From Pseudomonas sp. MTM4 (GTDB lineage: Bacteria; Pseudomonadota; Gammaproteobacteria; Pseudomonadales; Pseudomonadaceae): a stretch of 64,000 nucleotides of DNA. Below, piece after piece: positions 9,268 to 19,682 of this stretch. The DNA lies in assembly GCF_019355055.1 (NCBI RefSeq), contig NZ_CP048411.1, positions 186,001-250,000 of the forward strand. Reading direction: 5' to 3'. The notes beneath the pieces are model-generated. The model had not been told where the DNA came from and did not search any database. It was given only the letters and a program-made list of their open reading frames with translations. Both the position numbers and the translations under genes were made by a program. Positions within the stretch are counted from its first letter, which is position 1. Every line of letters begins with the position of its first letter.

Positions 9268-10478
9268 CATTGACCGACTCGCCAGCGCTGATGCCTGTAG
9301 AACAGGCGCTCGACGCTTTGCTCAGGCAAGCGGAAAGCACTGCAATCAAGGACGTCGAGAGCGCTTCGATCGAGGATGCGGTTGGACGAATACTGGCCGA
9401 GCCACTGGTTGCGCAACTGGATTTGCCACCCTGGCCGAACAGCGCAATGGATGGTTACGCCATCCGCGAAAGCGATCTTCGAGGGCAGCCGCTTCGGGTC
9501 AGTCAGAAGATCTTCGCCGGTAGCCAGCCTGAGCCTTTGGAGGCCGGCAGCTGTGCGCGGATTTTCACCGGCGCGCCGATGCCGGACGGCGCTGATAGCG
9601 TGGAAATGCAGGAAAACGTCGAGCTGCTCGACGATGGCCGAGTGCGCTTCCTTGAGCCGGTGAGGCGAGGGCAACACGTTCGTCCCCAGGGTGGCGAGGC
9701 GCGAACGGGAGATGAGGTACTAGCAGCCGGCGCTCGGCTGGGGCCGATCGAGCTGGGGCTCGCTGCGTCATTAGGCGTGTCGCGGCTGAGCGTAAGCCGA
9801 AAGCTCAAGGTTGCGCTGCTGTCCACGGGTGACGAGCTGGTCGAGCCGGGTGAAACGCTGCAGCCGGGACAGATCTACAACAGCAATCGCATGCTGTTGC
9901 GTCATTGGCTGCAACGCCTGGGATGCGAGGTTATAGACGCCGGGATCGTGCCGGATGATTTGGTAAGGGTTCGCCAGTGCCTGGCGGATCTGCATGAGGT
10001 CGATCTGATTCTCTCTACCGGAGGCGTTTCGGTTGGTGAGGCTGATTTTCTCGGGCAGGTGCTTCGAGAAGAGGGCGAACTGTCGCTCTGGAAGCTGGCC
10101 ATCAAGCCTGGCAAACCCTTGACTTGCGGAAGTTATCAAGGTGTTGCCGTCATTGGCTTGCCAGGCAATCCTGCCTCCACGCTGGTCACCTTTGGTCTGT
10201 TGGCGCGCCCTTATCTGTTGCGCCGAATGGGTGTGTTACAAGTCGAACCGCTGAGCTTTCAGGTTCCTGCGAACTTCGATTGGCCCAGGCCTGGCAAGCG
10301 CCGGGAATATCTGCGAGCGCGTCTCGAATCGGGCAAGGCAGTGCTGTATTCCAACCAGAGCTCGTCGATTCTGCGTAGTGCAGCCTGGGCGGATGGATTG
10401 GTCGAGGTGCGGGAGCACAGGCAACTGAAAGATGGCGATTTGGTGCCCTTTATCTCATTCGCCGAATTGCTCTGCTGA
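9264..10478 (+). CDS. moeA: Molybdopterin molybdenumtransferase
   Basis: A 404-residue MoeA, which inserts molybdate into adenylylated molybdopterin. Visible family segments are PPWPNSAMDGYAI near residue 55, FTGAPMPDGADSVEMQE near 100, LSTGDELVEPG near 195, STGGVSVGEADF near 255 and IGLPGNPAS near 300. The ATG at 9264 overlaps the moaB stop. Full length for the family. Confidence 0.93.
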   Translation: MTLTDSPALMPVEQALDALLRQAESTAIKDVESASIEDAVGRILAEPLVAQLDLPPWPNSAMDGYAIRESDLRGQPLRVSQKIFAGSQPEPLEAGSCARIFTGAPMPDGADSVEMQENVELLDDGRVRFLEPVRRGQHVRPQGGEARTGDEVLAAGARLGPIELGLAASLGVSRLSVSRKLKVALLSTGDELVEPGETLQPGQIYNSNRMLLRHWLQRLGCEVIDAGIVPDDLVRVRQCLADLHEVDLILSTGGVSVGEADFLGQVLREEGELSLWKLAIKPGKPLTCGSYQGVAVIGLPGNPASTLVTFGLLARPYLLRRMGVLQVEPLSFQVPANFDWPRPGKRREYLRARLESGKAVLYSNQSSSILRSAAWADGLVEVREHRQLKDGDLVPFISFAELLC

Positions 10479-10648
10479 GTTCAACGCTCGCGCTTGATTC
10501 AGGCGCCGAAGTTGTGCCGCATTCCGTCGGGAATAGCAGCGGCTCGGCGCCTACATCAAACGGATTGCATTTTCCCTTGTCTACCTTTCCCATCTGCGCC
10601 AGGTCTGGCTGCGATGTGTCTGGTATTACCCATAACAAGGAGAATGTG

Positions 10649-11680
10649 ATGCAGGAGAGAAATGCCTGGGTCGATTACGCCAAAGCCATTGGGATCATTC
10701 TGGTTGTCTACGGACATGTCGCGCGCGGGGTGTTCAACGCTGGGCTGCCGATGAATGAAGATAACTATCTTCTCGTCGATAGCATCATTTACAGCTTCCA
10801 CATGCCGCTGTTTTTCTTTCTATCCGGTTTGTTTTTTTACGATTCGCTGATCAAGCGTGGAAAGGCGGGATTGATAGTCAACAAGGTGGACACTATCGTC
10901 TATCCCTTCATCGTATGGTCGCTACTGCAGGGCCTGCTTGAGGTAGTGCTGTCGAACTACACCAACGGCGACGTGACGTTAGGGCAGGTGTTCTCGCTGC
11001 TTTGGTCGCCCCGTGCGCAGTTCTGGTTCCTCTACGCGCTGTTCCTGGTCTTCGTGGTGTGTTCCTTTATCTACGCCAAGGTCGATCGCCGTTATTTCCT
11101 TCCTGTATTTCTGGCCTTCGGCGCGCTTTATGTCTTCAAACAGGATTTGGCGATGGGGAACATTGGCCGATTCATCTTCGGCAATGCGGTTTTCTTCGCG
11201 CTAGGCGTGTGGTTCAACGAAATAAAGGCGTTTTTCCTGGCCCGTTATGTTTCGCTCACCTTGCTGTTCGGCGCGTTATTCCTTGCTGGCCAATATTTGT
11301 TTCACATCACCTTCGGCTTGAATTGGGAAATAGGCGGCTTGCCGGTACTTGTATTGGCGACCGTTTCTATCTTCTTCGTGATCGCGCTGTCGATGTGTCT
11401 GGGCCAGGTCCGCATCGACTGGCTGCTGTTCATCGGGGCTTCTTCGATGACAATTTATCTGGCGCATATTCTGGCCGGAAGTGGAATTCGAGTCATCCTG
11501 AGCAGCTTTATGGGTATTGATTCGGTCCCAGTGCATTTGGTGGTTGGCACTCTGGTCGGGCTACTTGGGCCGTTGCTGGCTCAGATCATCATCAAACGAT
11601 ATGACCTTTATTTCCTGTTGACCCCGCCCAAGCCTCTGTCAGCGACCGGCCTGCGGACACGCAGGGCAGTGGCTCAGTAG
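10649..11680 (+). CDS. Acyltransferase-3 family membrane protein
   Basis: A 343-residue polytopic protein starting MQERNAWVDYAKAIGI, with the family motifs DYAKAIGIILVVYGH and FHMPLFFFLSGLFF, then about ten hydrophobic helices. Acyltransferase-3 proteins O-acylate surface sugars or other exported molecules at the inner membrane. AAGGAGAATGTG precedes the ATG at 10649. It stands alone, so the acceptor is not predictable. Confidence 0.85.
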   Translation: MQERNAWVDYAKAIGIILVVYGHVARGVFNAGLPMNEDNYLLVDSIIYSFHMPLFFFLSGLFFYDSLIKRGKAGLIVNKVDTIVYPFIVWSLLQGLLEVVLSNYTNGDVTLGQVFSLLWSPRAQFWFLYALFLVFVVCSFIYAKVDRRYFLPVFLAFGALYVFKQDLAMGNIGRFIFGNAVFFALGVWFNEIKAFFLARYVSLTLLFGALFLAGQYLFHITFGLNWEIGGLPVLVLATVSIFFVIALSMCLGQVRIDWLLFIGASSMTIYLAHILAGSGIRVILSSFMGIDSVPVHLVVGTLVGLLGPLLAQIIIKRYDLYFLLTPPKPLSATGLRTRRAVAQ

Positions 11681-11702
11681 CGGTACGCTATACCAGCGCA
11701 GT

Positions 11703-11721
11703 TGCCATGCCGATCATGGCA
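11703..11721. terminator. Hairpin between convergent genes
   Basis: TGCCATG / CATGGCA stem with a CCGAT loop, extended by CGCAG...CTGCG outer pairing, between the acyltransferase and the I78 gene ends. No strong T-run, so terminator function is a guess. Confidence 0.4.
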
Positions 11722-11754
11722 CCTGCGCAGCCATACACCGTGGCTATGGTCGGA

Positions 11755-12060
11755 TCAGCCGCAGCTAACTCGCTGCACTGTTAGTGCCTCGTCTGTCGTA
11801 AGCGTTAAACGATGCGCGTTGTATTCCAGCGTGACGATGTCCCCGGGGCGAATGATGCGAGCGACCGAGGCCCCGCTTTCGCGACGGGCCCGATCGAGCA
11901 GTTCCGGACTCGCCTGTTCTCCAACAAGCTTCTCCACGACGGATGTATCGCATCGGTCGGCTGAGCCGTGAGGCGAATGTGCAGGCTCGGGTGATGATGA
12001 TTGGCAACCGGCCAGAATGGTGCAGCACAGCGTCAGCGTTATCGAACAGGTAGTTTTCAT
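11755..12060 (-). CDS. I78-family peptidase inhibitor lipoprotein
   Basis: A 101-residue precursor with a lipobox TILAGC, followed by a domain with DRCDTSVVEKLVGEQ, RIIRPGDIVTLEYNAHRL and a terminal VQRVSCG. The two conserved cysteines and the RPG...T..Y...RL pattern are those of the I78 inhibitor family, which blocks serine proteases. AAGGAAAAAGC precedes the ATG at 12060. It is divergent from a PA2779/PA2778-type pair that includes a cysteine peptidase, a suggestive neighbour. Confidence 0.8.
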   Translation of the reverse strand: MKTTCSITLTLCCTILAGCQSSSPEPAHSPHGSADRCDTSVVEKLVGEQASPELLDRARRESGASVARIIRPGDIVTLEYNAHRLTLTTDEALTVQRVSCG

Positions 12061-12244
12061 GCTTTTTCCTTGTTTTGGGAGCATCACGTCGTTTGGCACG
12101 ATGTGTGTAAATCCGTGGTAGGTAAGTCGAACGTTTCTGTCTGCGAAACCATAACGCTCAAAGGGAACTGGCGGAACAGAGGCGCCGTCTTACTCCTGAC
12201 GGCCCGAGCACACTACGCTGGGCTAACGAATAAGGAGTTCCGCC

Positions 12245-12646
12245 ATGTTCAACTCGTCCGTGATGAAGCGTGTCGCCACACTCTTGGCCGCGTTGCATTT
12301 CATGCTGTTTGCACAGATTCCGCTGGCCCAGGCAACCATGATCGGCACCCCGGAGGTTATCGCCGAGCAACAACAGCAGGTGGATCGCCAGCAATTGCTG
12401 ACGATGCTTGAAGATGAAGACGTTCAGAAAAAGCTGGTGTCGATGGGCGTCGAGCGGGATCAGGTCGAGCAGCGAATCAACAGTCTGACACCGGCGGAAC
12501 TCGCACAATTCAATCAACAACTGGATCAGGCGCCTGCCGGTGCCGGAGTGGTTGGGGTCATCGTTCTGTTTCTGGTGATCTTCATCATCACGGACATGCT
12601 GTGTGCCACCAACATCTTCAACTTCATCAACTGTATTAATCGTTGA
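12245..12646 (+). CDS. PA2779-family membrane protein
   Basis: A 133-residue protein with a signal-like hydrophobic N-terminus ending AQAT, a glutamine-rich helical section (EQQQQVDRQQLL), and a C-terminal hydrophobic segment ending FNFINCINR. This is the small conserved partner found before PA2778-type peptidases in Pseudomonas. GGAG lies 8 bases before the ATG. Its function is unknown. Its stop overlaps the next start. Confidence 0.75.
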   Translation: MFNSSVMKRVATLLAALHFMLFAQIPLAQATMIGTPEVIAEQQQQVDRQQLLTMLEDEDVQKKLVSMGVERDQVEQRINSLTPAELAQFNQQLDQAPAGAGVVGVIVLFLVIFIITDMLCATNIFNFINCINR

Positions 12647-13593
12647 TCAGGCAGCTAATCCTGCTGTTCGCGATAGCCCTTCTCGGGGCGTGTGCGCGGG
12701 CGCCGGTCATTCCGATCGGTTCCGTAGGACTCCCCGAGCGGGTTGAGTTGGATGAGGTTCCTTTCTTCCCGCAGGAAGACTATCAATGCGGGCCTGCAGC
12801 GCTTGCCACAATGCTCACCCAACGTGGCGTTGCTACCGCGCCGGAAGATCTTGTTCCGAGGGTCTATCTTCCGCAGCGTAAGGGCAGCCTGCAGGTCGAA
12901 ATGGTAGCCGCTGCCCGAGCGCATGACTTGCTGGTTTATCCGTTAGAGCCTCGGCTGGAGGCGGTGTTGGCCGAAGTGGCGGCGGGGAACCCCGTTCTGG
13001 TGCTGCAGAACCTTGCCTTTGATCGCTGGCCTCAGTGGCATTTTGCGGTCGTGGTGGGATACGACCTTGCGGCTCAGACTGTCGTACTGCGTTCCGGGAC
13101 CACTCGACGCTGGACCGGCAGCTTTCATCAGTTCGAACGAAGCTGGGCCAAAGGTAAACGTTGGGCGGTAGTGACCGTGGCACCTGATCAGCTGCCTCGC
13201 ACTGCCACGGAGACGGTTTGGCTGAGGGCGGCGAACGATCTTGAGCAAACGGATCATGACGATGCGGCTATGACCGCTTACGAGACCGCAGCCGAGCATT
13301 GGAACAGCGGGTTGGCCTGGTTTGCGCTGGCCAATGCTCGATATGCGCAGGGTGACAAACGTGCCGCCGAGCGAGCGCTGCGGACCAGTGTTCAGCGCGA
13401 CGATTCCTTTGCTGCTGGCTGGTTCAACCTCTCGCAGGTATTGGCGGAGCAGGGATGCCCCGTGCAGTCATCCGCCGCTCGTGCATGCGCCGCACGACTC
13501 GTGCCCGACGACGAGCGATTTAAGGCGGAGTTGCTTCAAAGGCGCGGCGAAGCGGCTGCCTGTCAGGAACCTCCGCCTTGTCCGGTGTTGTGA
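12643..13593 (+). CDS. PA2778-type C39-like cysteine peptidase with TPR repeats
   Basis: A 316-residue lipoprotein precursor with lipobox LLGAC. The papain-like C39 domain has QCGPAALATML (nucleophile Cys near residue 49) and WHFAVVVGYD (His near 130), then LRSG. Residues 200-300 form TPR-like helices (WFALANARYAQGDKRAAERAL). The start is TTG at 12643, overlapping the PA2779-type stop as TTGA. The substrate is unknown. Confidence 0.8.
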   Translation: MIRQLILLFAIALLGACARAPVIPIGSVGLPERVELDEVPFFPQEDYQCGPAALATMLTQRGVATAPEDLVPRVYLPQRKGSLQVEMVAAARAHDLLVYPLEPRLEAVLAEVAAGNPVLVLQNLAFDRWPQWHFAVVVGYDLAAQTVVLRSGTTRRWTGSFHQFERSWAKGKRWAVVTVAPDQLPRTATETVWLRAANDLEQTDHDDAAMTAYETAAEHWNSGLAWFALANARYAQGDKRAAERALRTSVQRDDSFAAGWFNLSQVLAEQGCPVQSSAARACAARLVPDDERFKAELLQRRGEAAACQEPPPCPVL

Positions 13594-13597
13594 TCGG

Positions 13598-14881
13598 TCA
13601 AAAGCCAATTCTGTCTCGCAGGCTGTAGTAGAGCGCGCCGAGCGCACTGAGCGGTGCGCTGAAAGTTTGTCCACCGGGGAACGGGTAGTGAGGCAGGCTG
13701 GCAAGGGCATCGAAGCGTTCAGCCTGTCCCCGTAAGGCCTCGGCGATTACCTTTCCCGCCACATGGGTATAGGTGACGCCGTGGCCGCTGCACCCTTGGG
13801 AATAATAGAGGTTGTCATCGAGCCGGCCGACTTGGGGTAAGCGGGACAGCGTCAGCAGAAAGTTGCCAGTCCAGGCATAGTCCGTCTTGATGTTTTGCAA
13901 TTGAGGGAACGTCTTGAGCATCTTGGGTCGGATGACCGAATCGACATCGGCTGGATCACGCGCGCCGTAAACCACTCCGCCACCGTAGATCAGGCGTTTG
14001 TCAGCGGAGAGGCGGAAGTAATCGAGCAAGTAATTGCAGTCCTCGACACAGTAATCCTGAGGCAACAGGCTCGCCGCTAGGTCAGGGGCCAGGGGTTCGG
14101 TGGCGATGACTTGCGTACCGCAGGGCATGGATTTCGCCGCCAGCTCGGGAACCAGCGCTCCAAGATAAGCATTTCCGGCGATCACTACGAACTTCGCCGT
14201 CACCTGCCCGTTTGGGGTATGCACACGTGGGTTGCTTCCTCGTTCGATACGGATTGCCGGGCTCTGCTCATAGATAACGCCACCGAGCGACTCGATCGCC
14301 GCCGCTTCGCCCAGGGCGAGGTTGAGTGGGTGAATATGGCCGCCGCCGTGATCGAGCATGCCGCCGATATAACGATCGCAGGACACGACATTTCGAATGC
14401 CGTCGTGATCGAGCATCTCCAGCTGATCGTAACCGTAGCGTTCCCAGAGCGACTTTTGTGCTTCCAAATGACGCATCTGCTTGAGATTGAACGCCGCGAA
14501 CACGCCTCCGTTTTTCAGGTCGCAATCGATGCCAGAACGTGCGACTCGCTCGCGAATGATTCGCCCGCCTTCGAATGCCATCGCTCCGATCAGGCGCGCT
14601 TCGTCGCTCCCGGCGCTGCGTTCGACCGCGTCGATATCACGACTGTAGCTATTGACGATCTGACCGCCATTGCGCCCGGATGCGCCGAAGCCGACTTTCG
14701 CTGCCTCCAGAACGACGACCCGAAAGCCTTGCTCCAGCAGGAATAGTGCGCTTGACAGTCCTGTATAGCCTGCGCCGATGACGCAAACATCAGTTTCGAT
14801 ACTGCTATTCAGGGCATCGCGCGCGTTTGCTGGATTCGCCGAAGCTGCGTAATACGATGACGGGTACGGGGTGTGCGACAT
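13598..14881 (-). CDS. FAD-dependent amine oxidase (PuuB/OrdL-like)
   Basis: A 427-residue DAO-family flavoprotein. The FAD-binding GAGYTGLSSALFLLEQG motif is at residues 37-53, followed by GFGASGRNGGQIVN and a C-terminal YYSQGCSGHGVTYTHVAGK block. This closely matches gamma-glutamylputrescine oxidase-type enzymes, which oxidise a substrate amine with release of H2O2. No polyamine pathway genes are adjacent, so the substrate stays open. Confidence 0.82.
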   Translation of the reverse strand: MSHTPYPSSYYAASANPANARDALNSSIETDVCVIGAGYTGLSSALFLLEQGFRVVVLEAAKVGFGASGRNGGQIVNSYSRDIDAVERSAGSDEARLIGAMAFEGGRIIRERVARSGIDCDLKNGGVFAAFNLKQMRHLEAQKSLWERYGYDQLEMLDHDGIRNVVSCDRYIGGMLDHGGGHIHPLNLALGEAAAIESLGGVIYEQSPAIRIERGSNPRVHTPNGQVTAKFVVIAGNAYLGALVPELAAKSMPCGTQVIATEPLAPDLAASLLPQDYCVEDCNYLLDYFRLSADKRLIYGGGVVYGARDPADVDSVIRPKMLKTFPQLQNIKTDYAWTGNFLLTLSRLPQVGRLDDNLYYSQGCSGHGVTYTHVAGKVIAEALRGQAERFDALASLPHYPFPGGQTFSAPLSALGALYYSLRDRIGF

Positions 14882-15044
14882 TCTGAGTGTCCTGTTCCGA
14901 ATATTTGACGAGGATGCTAGCGCTGCCGGAACCGCGATGCCATATCAAAGAACGGAGGGCGTCCCTGGTTTCTAAAAATATCAGTGGTTTAGCTAAAAAG
15001 CGCTTGACTCCCTCGGGCGGATCTCTAGAATGCGCGTCCATCGG

Positions 15045-15121
15045 AGGCACATAGCTCAGTTGGTTAGAGCACCACCTTGACATGGTGGGGGTCGTTGGTT
15101 CGAATCCAATTGTGCCTACCA
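15045..15121 (+). tRNA. tRNA-Val (anticodon GAC)
   Basis: A 77-base cloverleaf with encoded CCA. Acceptor arms AGGCACA/TGTGCCT pair, the anticodon stem CCACC/GGTGG holds the loop TTGACAT, and the T-loop is GGTTCGAATCC. The anticodon GAC reads GUC/GUU. Confidence 0.95.
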
Positions 15122-15130
15122 AATTCCGAG

Positions 15131-15158
15131 AAAGGGTCGCGCCAGCGACCCTTTTTTT
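15131..15158 (+). terminator. Terminator after tRNA-Val
   Basis: Stem AAAGGGTCGC / GCGACCCTTT around GCCA, followed by a seven-T run. Classic intrinsic terminator 10 bp after the tRNA. Confidence 0.9.
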
Positions 15159-15347
15159 ATGCCTTGCTTGTCAGTGCGGCGGCTTTCTGAAAGCATCCGT
15201 GCTCCCGTACTTCCAGTGACTTCGGTCCGCCTCGATCAGCCTTAGGGCTCCTGCCACCGTGCGGCAGGTTATCCGGCAGGCCGCTTTCCTGGCTCATCCC
15301 AACCCATGTGGCCTTTGGTAGGGGTCACCACTAGGAGAGGAGGCGCC

Positions 15348-17270
15348 ATGCCCATCGTTACTCTTCCTGACGGCAGTCAGCGTTCATTCGATCATCCGGT
15401 TTCCGTTGCTGAAGTGGCGCAGTCCATTGGTGCGGGCCTGGCCAAGGCAACCGTAGCCGGCAAGGTCGATGGCAGGCTCGTCGATGCTTGTGATTTGATC
15501 GAGCAGGACGCTTCCCTGCAGATCATTACGCCAAAGGACGAGGAGGGGCTGGAGATCATTCGCCACTCCTGTGCGCACTTGGTCGGGCATGCGGTCAAGC
15601 AGCTCTATCCGACCGCTAAGATGGTCATCGGACCGGTGATTGCGGAAGGGTTCTATTACGACATCGCCTATGAGCGCCCCTTCACACCGGACGATATGGC
15701 CGCAATCGAGCAGCGCATGAAGCAGCTGATCGATACCGAGTACGACGTGATCAAGAAGGTCACACCCCGCGCGGAAGTCATCGAGGTGTTTCAGGCGCGC
15801 GGTGAAGATTACAAGCTGCGTCTGGTTGAAGACATGCCAGACGAGCAGGCGATGGGGCTGTACTACCACGAAGAATACGTCGACATGTGCCGCGGGCCGC
15901 ACGTGCCTAACACGCGCTTCCTCAAGTCCTTCAAGCTGACCAAGCTGTCGGGTGCTTACTGGCGTGGCGATGCGAAGAACGAGCAGTTGCAGCGTATCTA
16001 CGGCACCGCCTGGGCTGACAAGAAGCAGCTGGCGGCATACATCCAGCGTATCGAGGAAGCCGAGAAGCGCGATCACCGCAAGATCGGCAAGCGTCTGGAT
16101 CTGTTTCATACCCAAGAAGAAGCGCCGGGCATGGTGTTCTGGCATCCGAATGGCTGGACGCTGTATCAGGTGCTCGAGCAATACATGCGTGTCGTGCAGC
16201 GTGAAAACGGCTATCAGGAGATTCGCACGCCTCAGGTCGTCGATCGCAGTTTGTGGGAGAAGTCCGGACACTGGGCCAACTACGCCGAGAACATGTTCAC
16301 CACCGAATCGGAGAGCCGCGACTACGCGATCAAGCCGATGAACTGCCCGTGCCACGTGCAGGTGTACAACCAGGGCTTGAAGAGCTACCGCGAGCTGCCG
16401 CTGCGCCTGGCCGAATTCGGGGCCTGTCACCGTAACGAGCCGTCGGGTGCGCTGCATGGCATCATGCGGGTGCGCGGCTTCACCCAGGACGATGCGCATA
16501 TCTTCTGTACCGAAGAGCAGATGCAGTCGGAGTCGGCGGCCTTTATCAAACTGACCCAAGCGGTCTATGCGGATTTCGGCTTTGACAATATCGAACTGAA
16601 GCTGTCGACTCGTCCAGAAAAGCGTGTCGGCTCCGATGAGCTCTGGGATCGCGCCGAAGCGGCGTTGGCGGCGGCGCTCGACAGTGCTGGTCTCCCATAC
16701 GATCTGCAGCCGGGCGAAGGTGCCTTTTATGGGCCGAAGATCGAGTTTTCGCTAAAGGATTGTCTGGGGCGTGTGTGGCAGTGCGGCACCCTGCAGCTGG
16801 ACTTCAATCTGCCGATCCGCCTGGGCGCCGAATACGTCAGCGAGAACAACGATCGCCAGCATCCGGTCATGCTACACCGTGCCATTCTCGGCTCGTTCGA
16901 GCGGTTTATCGGCATTCTCATCGAGCACTACGAGGGCGCTTTCCCCGCCTGGCTGGCTCCGACGCAAGCTGTGGTGATGAATATCACCGACAAGCAGGCC
17001 GATTTCGCTCTGGAAGTGGAGAAAACACTCAACCAAAGCGGCTTCCGTGCCAAGTCCGACTTGAGAAACGAAAAGATCGGCTTTAAAATCCGCGAGCATA
17101 CCTTGCTCAAGGTTCCCTATCTCTTGGTTATCGGAGATCGGGAAGTAGAGACACGAGCCGTTGCTGTGCGCACCCGTGAAGGCGTCGATCTGGGCTCCAT
17201 GCCCCTGAATGACTTCGCCCAGTTGCTGGCACAAGCGGTTTCCCGGCGTGGTCGCCAAGAATTGGAGTAA
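15348..17270 (+). CDS. thrS: Threonyl-tRNA synthetase
   Basis: A 640-residue class II synthetase, full family length. It has the N-terminal TGS domain (residues 1-62), the editing domain with [10 protein letters not shown] and the Zn ligands, class motifs including [22 protein letters not shown] and [13 protein letters not shown], and the C-terminal anticodon-binding domain. GGAGAGGAGGC precedes the ATG at 15348. The first gene of the thrS-infC-rpmI-rplT-pheST-ihfA block. The 190-bp leader has GC-rich hairpins but I cannot show a specific autoregulatory operator. Confidence 0.97.
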   Translation: MPIVTLPDGSQRSFDHPVSVAEVAQSIGAGLAKATVAGKVDGRLVDACDLIEQDASLQIITPKDEEGLEIIRHSCAHLVGHAVKQLYPTAKMVIGPVIAEGFYYDIAYERPFTPDDMAAIEQRMKQLIDTEYDVIKKVTPRAEVIEVFQARGEDYKLRLVEDMPDEQAMGLYYHEEYVDMCRGPHVPNTRFLKSFKLTKLSGAYWRGDAKNEQLQRIYGTAWADKKQLAAYIQRIEEAEKRDHRKIGKRLDLFHTQEEAPGMVFWHPNGWTLYQVLEQYMRVVQRENGYQEIRTPQVVDRSLWEKSGHWANYAENMFTTESESRDYAIKPMNCPCHVQVYNQGLKSYRELPLRLAEFGACHRNEPSGALHGIMRVRGFTQDDAHIFCTEEQMQSESAAFIKLTQAVYADFGFDNIELKLSTRPEKRVGSDELWDRAEAALAAALDSAGLPYDLQPGEGAFYGPKIEFSLKDCLGRVWQCGTLQLDFNLPIRLGAEYVSENNDRQHPVMLHRAILGSFERFIGILIEHYEGAFPAWLAPTQAVVMNITDKQADFALEVEKTLNQSGFRAKSDLRNEKIGFKIREHTLLKVPYLLVIGDREVETRAVAVRTREGVDLGSMPLNDFAQLLAQAVSRRGRQELE

Positions 17271-17275
17271 TGACT

Positions 17276-17821
17276 ATTAAGCGTGAAATGAGACAGGATA
17301 AACGAGCTGCACCCAAGGCCCCGATCAACGAGAATATCTCGGCTCGTGAGGTCCGTTTGATTGGTGCTGATGGCGAGCAGGTTGGCATCGTCTCGATTGA
17401 TGAAGCGCTTCGTATAGCTGAAGAAGCCAAATTGGATCTGGTGGAAATTTCCGCCGATGCGGTTCCTCCCGTATGCCGGATCATGGATTACGGCAAGCAC
17501 CTCTTTGAAAAGAAGAAGCAGGTCGCTGCAGCGAAGAAGAACCAGAAGCAGATCCAGGTTAAAGAAGTAAAGTTTCGTCCAGGGACGGAAGAGGGCGACT
17601 ACCAGGTTAAGCTACGCAACCTGGTGCGTTTCCTGAGTGACGGGGACAGGGCCAAGGTATCGTTGAGATTCCGTGGTCGTGAGATGGCTCATCAGGAGCT
17701 GGGGATGGAATTGTTGAAGCGGGTCGAAGCTGATCTTGCTGAATACGGTTCGGTCGAACAGCATCCAAAGATGGAAGGACGCCAGCTGATCATGGTCATC
17801 GCTCCCAAGAAGAAAAAGTAA
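17276..17821 (+). CDS. infC: Translation initiation factor IF-3 (ATT start)
   Basis: IF-3 of 181 residues with N-domain [13 protein letters not shown], a lysine-rich linker ([14 protein letters not shown]) and the C-domain. The start is taken as the rare ATT at 17276 ([10 protein letters not shown]): GGAG lies 8 bases before it. An ATG at 17270, overlapping the thrS stop, has GGAG only two bases away. AUU starts are the known basis of infC autoregulation, because IF-3 itself rejects non-standard starts. Confidence 0.9.
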   Translation: MKREMRQDKRAAPKAPINENISAREVRLIGADGEQVGIVSIDEALRIAEEAKLDLVEISADAVPPVCRIMDYGKHLFEKKKQVAAAKKNQKQIQVKEVKFRPGTEEGDYQVKLRNLVRFLSDGDRAKVSLRFRGREMAHQELGMELLKRVEADLAEYGSVEQHPKMEGRQLIMVIAPKKKK

Positions 17822-17883
17822 CCACCAGGGCACTGGCAGGCCTTGCGGTTATTTGAAATCACCCACACTGTGGAGTACCGAAC

Positions 17884-18078
17884 ATGCCAAAGATGAAGAC
17901 TAAAAGCGGCGCTGCGAAGCGCTTCAAGAAGACGGCAAATGGCTACAAGCACAAGCACGCTTTCAAGAGCCACATCCTGACCAAAATGTCTACCAAGCGT
18001 AAGCGCCAGCTACGTGGTACATCTCTGATGCACCCGTCTGATAACGCAAAAGTAGAGCGCATGCTGCGCGTTCGTTAA
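17884..18078 (+). CDS. rpmI: 50S ribosomal protein L35
   Basis: A 64-residue, very basic protein starting [17 protein letters not shown], the L35 signature, full length for the family. Placed between infC and rplT as in most bacteria, where L20 binding to the leader represses both. Confidence 0.97.
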   Translation: MPKMKTKSGAAKRFKKTANGYKHKHAFKSHILTKMSTKRKRQLRGTSLMHPSDNAKVERMLRVR

Positions 18079-18105
18079 TTCGGTCAAGACTCAGAGGAAT
18101 AACTC

Positions 18106-18462
18106 ATGGCTCGTGTTAAGCGTGGCGTCGTCGCTCGTCGCCGTCACAAGAAAATCCTGAAACTCGCTAAAGGCTATTACGGCGCTCGCTCGCGCGTGTT
18201 CCGTGTTGCCAAGCAGGCGGTGATCAAGGCTGGCCAGTATGCCTACCGTGACCGCCGTCAGCGGAAGCGTCAGTTCCGCGCTCTTTGGATCGCTCGTATC
18301 AACGCTGGTGCTCGTGTAAACGGTCTGTCTTACAGCCGTTTGATCGCTGGCTTGAAGAAAGCGGCCATCGAGATCGACCGCAAGGTTCTGGCCGAGCTGG
18401 CAGTGAACGAAAAAGCAGCGTTTGCTGCAATTGTCGAAAAAGCTAAAGCTTCTCTGGCCTAA
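18106..18462 (+). CDS. rplT: 50S ribosomal protein L20
   Basis: A 118-residue basic protein starting [19 protein letters not shown] with the family segments [14 protein letters not shown] and a globular C-terminus. AGAGGAATAACTC precedes the ATG. L20 is an early assembly protein of the 50S subunit and represses its own operon. Confidence 0.97.
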   Translation: MARVKRGVVARRRHKKILKLAKGYYGARSRVFRVAKQAVIKAGQYAYRDRRQRKRQFRALWIARINAGARVNGLSYSRLIAGLKKAAIEIDRKVLAELAVNEKAAFAAIVEKAKASLA

Positions 18463-18502
18463 GCCCATCGATAATCGGATCTTCGGATTCGTAGTGTCAC
18501 CG

Positions 18503-18533
18503 ATAGGGGAAGAGCCTTGTGCTCTTCCCCTAT
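18503..18533 (+). terminator. Terminator/attenuator between rplT and pheS
   Basis: A perfect 12-bp stem ATAGGGGAAGAG / CTCTTCCCCTAT with a seven-base loop, then TTTCGTAT. It separates the ribosomal genes from pheST, either as a terminator or as an attenuator. The T-run is short. Confidence 0.7.
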
Positions 18534-18575
18534 TTCGTATCTGAAGGGGCACTTGCAAAAGTGCACGTCGCGTAA

Positions 18576-19646
<1,071 letters not shown>

Positions 19647-19682
19647 GTCCAGAGTCAATCCAAGAATTTTCAGGAGAGCAGG

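Noticed and set aside
15158..15347. T-box or similar leader before thrS
   Set aside because: Hairpins are present but no specifier or T-box sequence can be seen, and the family is not typical of this phylum.
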